A stretch of DNA of 64,000 nucleotides from Monocercomonoides exilis (lineage: Eukaryota > Preaxostyla > Oxymonadida > Polymastigidae): assembly GCA_001643675.2 (NCBI GenBank), contig LSRY02000018.1, positions 1,426,001-1,490,000 on the forward strand, read 5' to 3'. The notes under the pieces were generated by a model. That model did no database searches. It was not told the DNA's origin and was given only the letters and a program-made list of their open reading frames with translations. The translations under genes were made by a program, and so were the position numbers. Shown one piece after another: positions 58,273 through 64,000 of this stretch (the stretch's first letter is position 1; every line of letters begins with the position of its first letter).

Positions 58273-61200
58273 CTTCTCCCTCTCCTTCCTCCTCCTCTCC
58301 TCCCTCTCTCTCATCACCTCTTTTCTGTCTGGTCTGTGTGGATGCAGCGGTGCCAGTCTAATTCTCCCTGTGCGTGACATATTCCCTTGTTGCAACACAA
58401 GCCCTGTTATTGACACTGGCTGCGTCTCATTCACAACTCTCTCTCTCATTTCATTGTTGATTGAAATTCCTGTTCCATTTACATTTCCTGTTATTGTTCC
58501 ATTCTCATTTTTGGAGTTTTTCTTTGAAAGTTGTTTGTTTGAGCGAGTCTCTTCGGTTTGTTTGTTTGAGGGTTCGCTTTCTTTTGCTGTTGAATGTTGA
58601 TTGGATTGCTGTGAAGAAGAAGACGAAGAGGAAGAGGAAGATGAAGATTGCAACGTTATCTGCTCTTGTTTATCTTCTTTAGCTGAATTCGAATTATCTT
58701 CTTGTTCTTCTTTCTTATCATTCTTCTGTGAAACATCTTCTTTATTCTCTTTTTCCTTCCCTTCCCAACATAATTCCTTCGCCGCCGGAATTTCCTTCGA
58801 GCCGTCCCAATATTCCGAAAGTGAGTACGCCGTGCTCCTTCGCTCGAGGCGCATCGGGGAATTATTATTCAACGCCTCTCCCACATTCTTTACGACAAGG
58901 GGAATATTCGGATCAGCAAAGACAGCAGAAACAGGCTCAGTTGGCGTGGTGACTGGGGAAATGACGTTGTTTGGGGCAGAAGAGGGATATTGCGCGGCGG
59001 GGAGGGGAATAAACGGAAAAACGGGGAGAGATATTTGTGATGGTTCGGAGAAACCTTCGCGATTTGTGGTTTGAGGAGACGGAGAATTGAAATGCTGCTG
59101 AGAGAGGAGAGAAGAAGGAGTATGAGGAGGAGTGGAAGAGGCAGAAGAGTTGAATGGAGAAGAAGCATTTTGAGAGGAAGAAGAAGAGAGTATTCGAATA
59201 GACTGTACAGCAGCAGACATAACAGCCGCCGCAGTTGTTCTGTCTGAAGGAGTGAGAGGGCGTTTCATCTGCCGGAAAAAGGACGGACGGAGTGGGGGAA
59301 TAAACAAGGGCGGCGGTTGAATTTGTTGCAGCTGTTGCCGGCAAAAGGAGGAATTCTGGGAAGAGGAAGAAGAGGAAGAGGAAGAGGAAGAGAAAGAGGA
59401 AGAGGAGAGGAAGGGGTTAATGCTGTTATTAAGATTATTAAGATTATTCATGTTATTATTCGGAATATTTTGATTATTTTGAGGGGAAGAAGAGAACATT
59501 CTCTGTGTGAGTGCTTGTGGGGGAGAAGGATGGGGTCCGCCACGAACGGGGGAATAAAGAGAGTTTAAGGGATCAAATAGAAGAGGAAGAGGGAGAGAGA
59601 GAGAGGAAGGGAGAGGGAGAGGGAGAGGAGGAAATGTGGATGAGAGAGAATGAGGAGAAGAAGAAAATGAAGAAGAAAATGATGATGATGAAGGAAGGGG
59701 AGGAAAGCCTTGTTTTGTTGGTGTGAGGGAAGAAGAAGGATTTTGAGAGGGAAATGAAGAAGATGCATTGGTTGTATTAATATTGTTATTATTGTTGTTA
59801 TCTTTGTTATTTTCTTTGTTATTTTGTTCGTTTGCATCAGAATTTGACTCAGAATCATTCATTTGATGAGATTGAGGTTGAGAAGAGGATGTATGAGCTC
59901 CTTCATTTGTTAATGTTGAAGAAGAAGAAGATGAAGAAGAAGATGAAGATGAAGATGAAGTAGAAGATGAAGGAGAAGAAGAAGATGTATAAGATGATGG
60001 TGATGTTATATTTGCATTTATATTATTGTTCTGTTTATTTGAATGGAGTTGTTCTTCATTCGAAGCGAAAGGCGAGGCAAAAATTGTTTCTCTGTTTGGA
60101 ACGAGGTTGTTTGTGGGTGTTGTTTGAGAGAAGAAGGATTGGCTGGTGAGTTCAAGATGAGGAAGAGAGGAAGAAGAAGAAAAAATTGAAGAAGAAGAAG
60201 AAGAAGGAAGAGAAGAGCGGAGGAGGAGGATGTTGCGAAGGGAAGAGATTGTTGTAGACATCGCATTGGCAATGAGAAGAGAGGTGTTTGAAGGATGTGA
60301 ATGAGAAGAAGAGGAAGAAGAAAGAGAATGAGGGTGAGAAGGAGAAGAAGAAGAAGAAGAAGTGGAAGAAGTGGAAGAGAAGGAAGCTGGAGGGAAGGAG
60401 GTATCGAATGGATTGAGAGGAGAAGAAGAAGAGGAAGAGGAAGAGGAAGAGGAAGAGGAAGAAGAAGTTGTTGTGTCAAATGGAGATGTGTGTGAATGTA
60501 ATGGTGTTGTTTGATTAGAAATAGAATAAAATGGATAAGAAGAAGAGGAGGAGGAAGAAGAAGAAGAAGGAAAAGGAGAAGAAGAAGAAGAAGAAGCGTG
60601 ATCAGAAGAGTGAGAAACAGGGCGACTCATTCTGCGGACAGACTCAGCGAGCGAATGAGAAGGAAGAAGGGAAATGCTGTGGGAGAGAGAATGAGAGAGA
60701 GAAAGAGAAGAAGAAGAAGAGGAAGAAGAAGCAAGAGAACGATGAGTGAATGGAGTCGATTGAAGTGGCTGAGGTGGAAGGAGAAGATTTTCGGGTGAAG
60801 ATGTATCAGATGTTGATGCTGTTGTGAATGGAAATATGCTATTTTGAAATGAGGTGTTGTTTAATGTGTCTGAGGCAAGAGGAAATGAAGAAAAGGAAGA
60901 AGAAGAAGAAGAAGAAGATGATGATGATGATGATGATGAATTTTCTGGTGAATTGTTCGTTTCAACTTTATATTCATTTGTTTCTTCTTTATTTGCTTCT
61001 CCTTCTTTTCCTCTTTCTCCTTCTTTTCCCTCTTCTCTTTCTTCTTTCTCTTCCTCATCCATCTTTTGTGGGAGAGAGACAAGTGAAAGTGTTGAGTGGA
61101 GTTTGATGTCTTCATATGTGGGACATAGTGACATATTCTTTTTGTTCACTTTTCTTTCTCCTTTTCCTTCTGATTGAGAAGAAGAAGAGGAAGAGGAAGA

Positions 61201-63799
61201 AGAGGAAGAAGAAGAAATTAATCTTTCTTCTTTTTCGTTTTCTTTGTTTTCTTTCTGTTTGTTTGTTTCATTAGAATCATCATCTGGCTGAATTGTTGGC
61301 AGTTCATGAATAATAACTGTTCCTTCTAAATCTTCATCACTTTCTTCTTCTTCTTCTTCTTTCTCTTTCTCTTCCTTATCATTATCTTTGCTTTCATTTT
61401 CTGTTAGTTCATCAGCTTTTTTCTTGTCATTACTTGCATCTCCTTTGTTCTCTTCCTTTTTCTTTCCTTCTCCTCCTTCTCTGTTTCCCTCTCCCTCATT
61501 CCCTATCATTCCTTCTCTTCCTTCCCTTCTCTCATTCCCTTCTCTTCTTTCCATTCTTTCACCCGGTTCCTTCAGCAGTGTTGCGTCCAGTACAATTGCA
61601 TCATCAAAGTAGCACAAGTCTGTTGCTGACTCCAAATCTGGTGTGAATGGGGGCACAACTCTTCTCAGTCTCTTCCACTCAATCTGATTGGCAGTAAAGA
61701 CAGGGTGGAAGCAGATGTCTGACACACCGTGACGGCCTAGACGGTGCTCGGGCTCGCAGATTAGTCTGAAACGGTAAGGAAAGAGAGAGAGAAGAAAAAT
61801 GGAGAGAAGAGAAAGCGAGAGAAGAGAGAAGAAGAAGATGTATTTGAAGTTATTTGTATGTAATGTTGATTTATAATAAAAAGAAAAATAAAAAAGAAAA
61901 ATAAAATTAGCACACTTTGTGATCAGATCCCACACCAAGTCCGAAATCCCCTCTTCTCTGACTAAAGTGTGCTTGAATCTGCTGATCTTGTTGAGCACAT
62001 CGTTGTCAGTGAGGGAGTGGAAAGGCGGATGCCCCGTCACCATCTCAAAGAGAATGCACCCCAAACTCCACCAGTCAGCTGTCTCATCATACCGCTCCTT
62101 CTCAAACACCTCGATGGCCACGTAGTCTGCAGTGCCCACACAGGACTCGGCAAACAGATGGCGGTGGGAGGAGAAGGTGCTGGAGAAGGAGGAGAGGGTA
62201 GCGGAGACTGAGGAGGAAGAGGAGGAGGAAGAGGAAGAAGAGGAGGAGGAAGAAGATGTTGAGGTTGAATAGAAATTGGATGGGAGAACAGGAACATGAG
62301 CAGTCATTGAGGGAGAAAGAGATGTTGTTGGCACACCCGATGCAGTGAAATTGGCTGTTTCTGTGTTTCTTTCAGATGTCTGCTGAAATTGAGGCAGCAA
62401 ATTCGGAAGTGTGCCTGTTGAACTGATGTTGTTGGCAACAGAGGAATATTCCATTGTTTCTGAACTGTTATTACTATTATGATTATTATTACAGTTGTTG
62501 TTGTTATCTTCTTCCTCCTCACTTGCCCCGTCTGACTCGTCTGAAGATGAATCCAAATCCACCCCGTCGTCTTCACTGCTTGACGACGCTGATATTTCTG
62601 GTTCTTCTCCTTCGTCTGCATTTTGCTTTGACTGGCCATTCTCTTCCACTGTATTTGCTGGCTGCTCTAATTTGTTGGCTGTTGAATTGCTTTCTGTGGA
62701 ATTGTCATTCAATTTGTGTGCGATATCTGATTTTGTTGTTGCCAAAGATGATGATTGCTCCAATGAAATATCATTTTTATCTGTGTTTGATTGATTTACA
62801 GACTCAACCTTCTTATCAACAGTATTAATATCGCTCTTATTGGTTTGTGTGTGTCTGCTGCTCTTGTGCTTCTTTCTCGTCCGATGCGATTTCGAGTGCA
62901 TCGTTCTGCTTCCGGTCACAAACAGAGAGGGGTCTCCTTTGCTCAGCCCGAAATCAGCCAGCTTGAGGCGCCCTTTGGAGTCGATGAGAAAGTTCGCTGG
63001 CTTCAAATCACGGTGGATGTACCCGAGCTGGTGGAGCGCATGCACACAGCAGACCATTTCGGCGAAATAGAAACACGCTACGTCTTCGTTCAGTGGAGCA
63101 GTGTTGCGCAAAAGGCATCCAAAATCACCTCCTTGAACAAATTCCTGATTCATTATTAATCAAACAACATTTAAAAAAATAAACAATCAAAATAATTGTG
63201 CCAAAAATAAATTCATATAGAATAAAAAACCATTGCAAGATAAATATAATCCGAATCTTGAAATGCAAAGTAAAGTTTCACAAGCCAAGGATTTCGCGAT
63301 GCTCCAAGTATTGCCCTTTCTGTTCGTAATCTAAATGCTTTATCTTTTGTATCAACTGTCTTCTTTTCAATTTTTTTAATTGCAACCAATAATCCTGTTT
63401 CAATATGGCGACAAAGGAACACTTGCGAAAAGGCTCCAGCTCCTAAAAGTGCAATCCATTCAAAATCACTTGGTTGTGTCGATGAACGTCGAAGTCTTAA
63501 ATATGCGAGCTCTTTTGCTTTGCACTCTTCAAGAAACCTTTTTTTATCTTCGTCTCTAAGTTGTAGTCTTTCAATAAATTTTTCGTGCCGCAAACGTCTC
63601 AAAAAAAAGTGAAAAAAAGAAAATGATTGTAATAAGAAATGAGATAAATTTTTTCATGAATAATCGCAAACCTAAGCTTTTTGTTATACAAGAAAAGCAG
63701 AAGATCTCTGTAATAATCCACGATGCTTTCCTTGAAAAGTTCCACCTTCTCTATTGTCTCTTTTGATGCACATTTACTAACAAGGCAAGTATCAAGCAT
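53110..63799 (-). CDS. NDR/LATS-type AGC kinase with giant low-complexity tail
   Basis: Four exons: 63672-63799, 63231-63597, 61916-63144 and 53110-61765 (3459 residues; NDR kinases are usually 450-1100). TAA lies in frame upstream of the ATG. The N-terminal helix region (ETIEKVELFKESIVDYYRDL, then LRRLRHEKFIERLQLRDED and AKELAYLRLRRSS) resembles the MOB-binding NTR. Kinase motifs: GAGAFSQVFL, VAIKKIE, EFVQGGDFGCLLRNT, YIHRDLKPANFLID and LADFGLSK. About 265 Ser/Asn-rich residues then precede the T-loop SCVGTADYVAIEVF (the APE motif reads AIE). DWWSLGCILFEMVTGHPPF and ICEPEHRLGRHGV follow, then VPPFTPDLESATDLCYFDDA, the NDR-type C-tail. No hydrophobic FxxF motif is seen. The remaining about 2,800 residues are Ser, Gln, Glu and Asn tracts encoded by trinucleotide repeats. 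The activation-segment insert recalls Rim15/MASTL, but the flanks favour NDR/LATS. Catalytic residues are intact, so it is probably active in MOB-dependent signalling. Confidence 0.87.
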
Positions 63800-64000
63800 G
63801 ACAAATTAAATTAGTTTTATTTTTTATAAAAGTATTTTAGGAAATCGTATTTAATTTTCGTTAAATGCTTATATGAACAAGAAAACGAAAAAAATTGATG
63901 AGTAAATAAATTATTAGGGTTGATCAAATTAATTCTTTCGGTTTCTCTTCTCTGAAAAAAATAACAATTTATGAATGAATAATTTGATGTATTAAATTTG

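Noticed and set aside
1-64000. tRNA, rRNA, CRISPR, insertion sequences, viral genes
   Set aside because: Looked for cloverleaf/TTCGA-type signatures, spaced direct repeats and transposase or capsid-like motifs; none convincing. A dedicated tRNAscan or Rfam run would be decisive.

Overview
This is a eukaryotic nuclear window. Genes are split by short introns (about 25-30 in 64 kb, mostly 40-150 nt), spacers are AT-rich and intronless bacterial-style operons are absent. Long reading frames use TAA, TAG and TGA only as terminators, so the code is standard. Three things point to an intron-rich anaerobic flagellate, most likely an oxymonad (Preaxostyla) close to Monocercomonoides: a giant secreted right-handed beta-helix protein with a C-terminal kinase-like domain, two copies of a helical-repeat family that I associate with Monocercomonoides, and very long Ser/Glu/Lys tracts in otherwise conserved proteins. 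The species call is inference from memory of those families, not a search.

Layout. 1-205: 5' end of a secreted protein running off the left edge (-). 1.4-2.64 kb: decayed eIF4A-type DEAD-box helicase (+). 3.2-5.7 kb: multi-exon gene of unknown function whose exons do not join in one frame. 7.65-11.85 kb: decayed coding sequence of unknown family. 11.96-12.83 kb: broken-off piece (-) of the beta-helix family. 15.8-19.8 kb: WASHC2/FAM21 (+). 20.6-22.7 kb: epsin-type ENTH protein (-), divergent from eIF4E at 22.8-23.7 kb (+). 23.9-25.2 kb: SPEF1-like calponin-homology protein (-). 26.2-27.9 kb: a second decayed coding stretch holding a 29-base C run. 28.53-28.86 kb: perfect palindrome with 143-bp arms. 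29.8-33.9 kb: two paralogous helical-repeat genes tail to tail, both with defects. 34.3-42.1 kb: 2593-residue beta-helix/transmembrane/pseudokinase protein (+). 43.8-48.8 kb: ABCC-type ABC transporter (-). 49.3-52.2 kb: PPPDE (DeSI) - PUL fusion whose catalytic Cys is Ser (-). 53.1-63.8 kb: NDR/LATS-type AGC kinase with an enormous low-complexity tail (-).

How the genes work together: they are not an operon. The conserved set is housekeeping: endosomal actin (WASHC2), clathrin adaptors (epsin), cap binding (eIF4E), flagellar microtubules (SPEF1), membrane export (ABCC) and Hippo/NDR signalling. It is interspersed with lineage-specific families at several stages of duplication and decay. No tRNA, rRNA, CRISPR array or recognisable transposase was seen.
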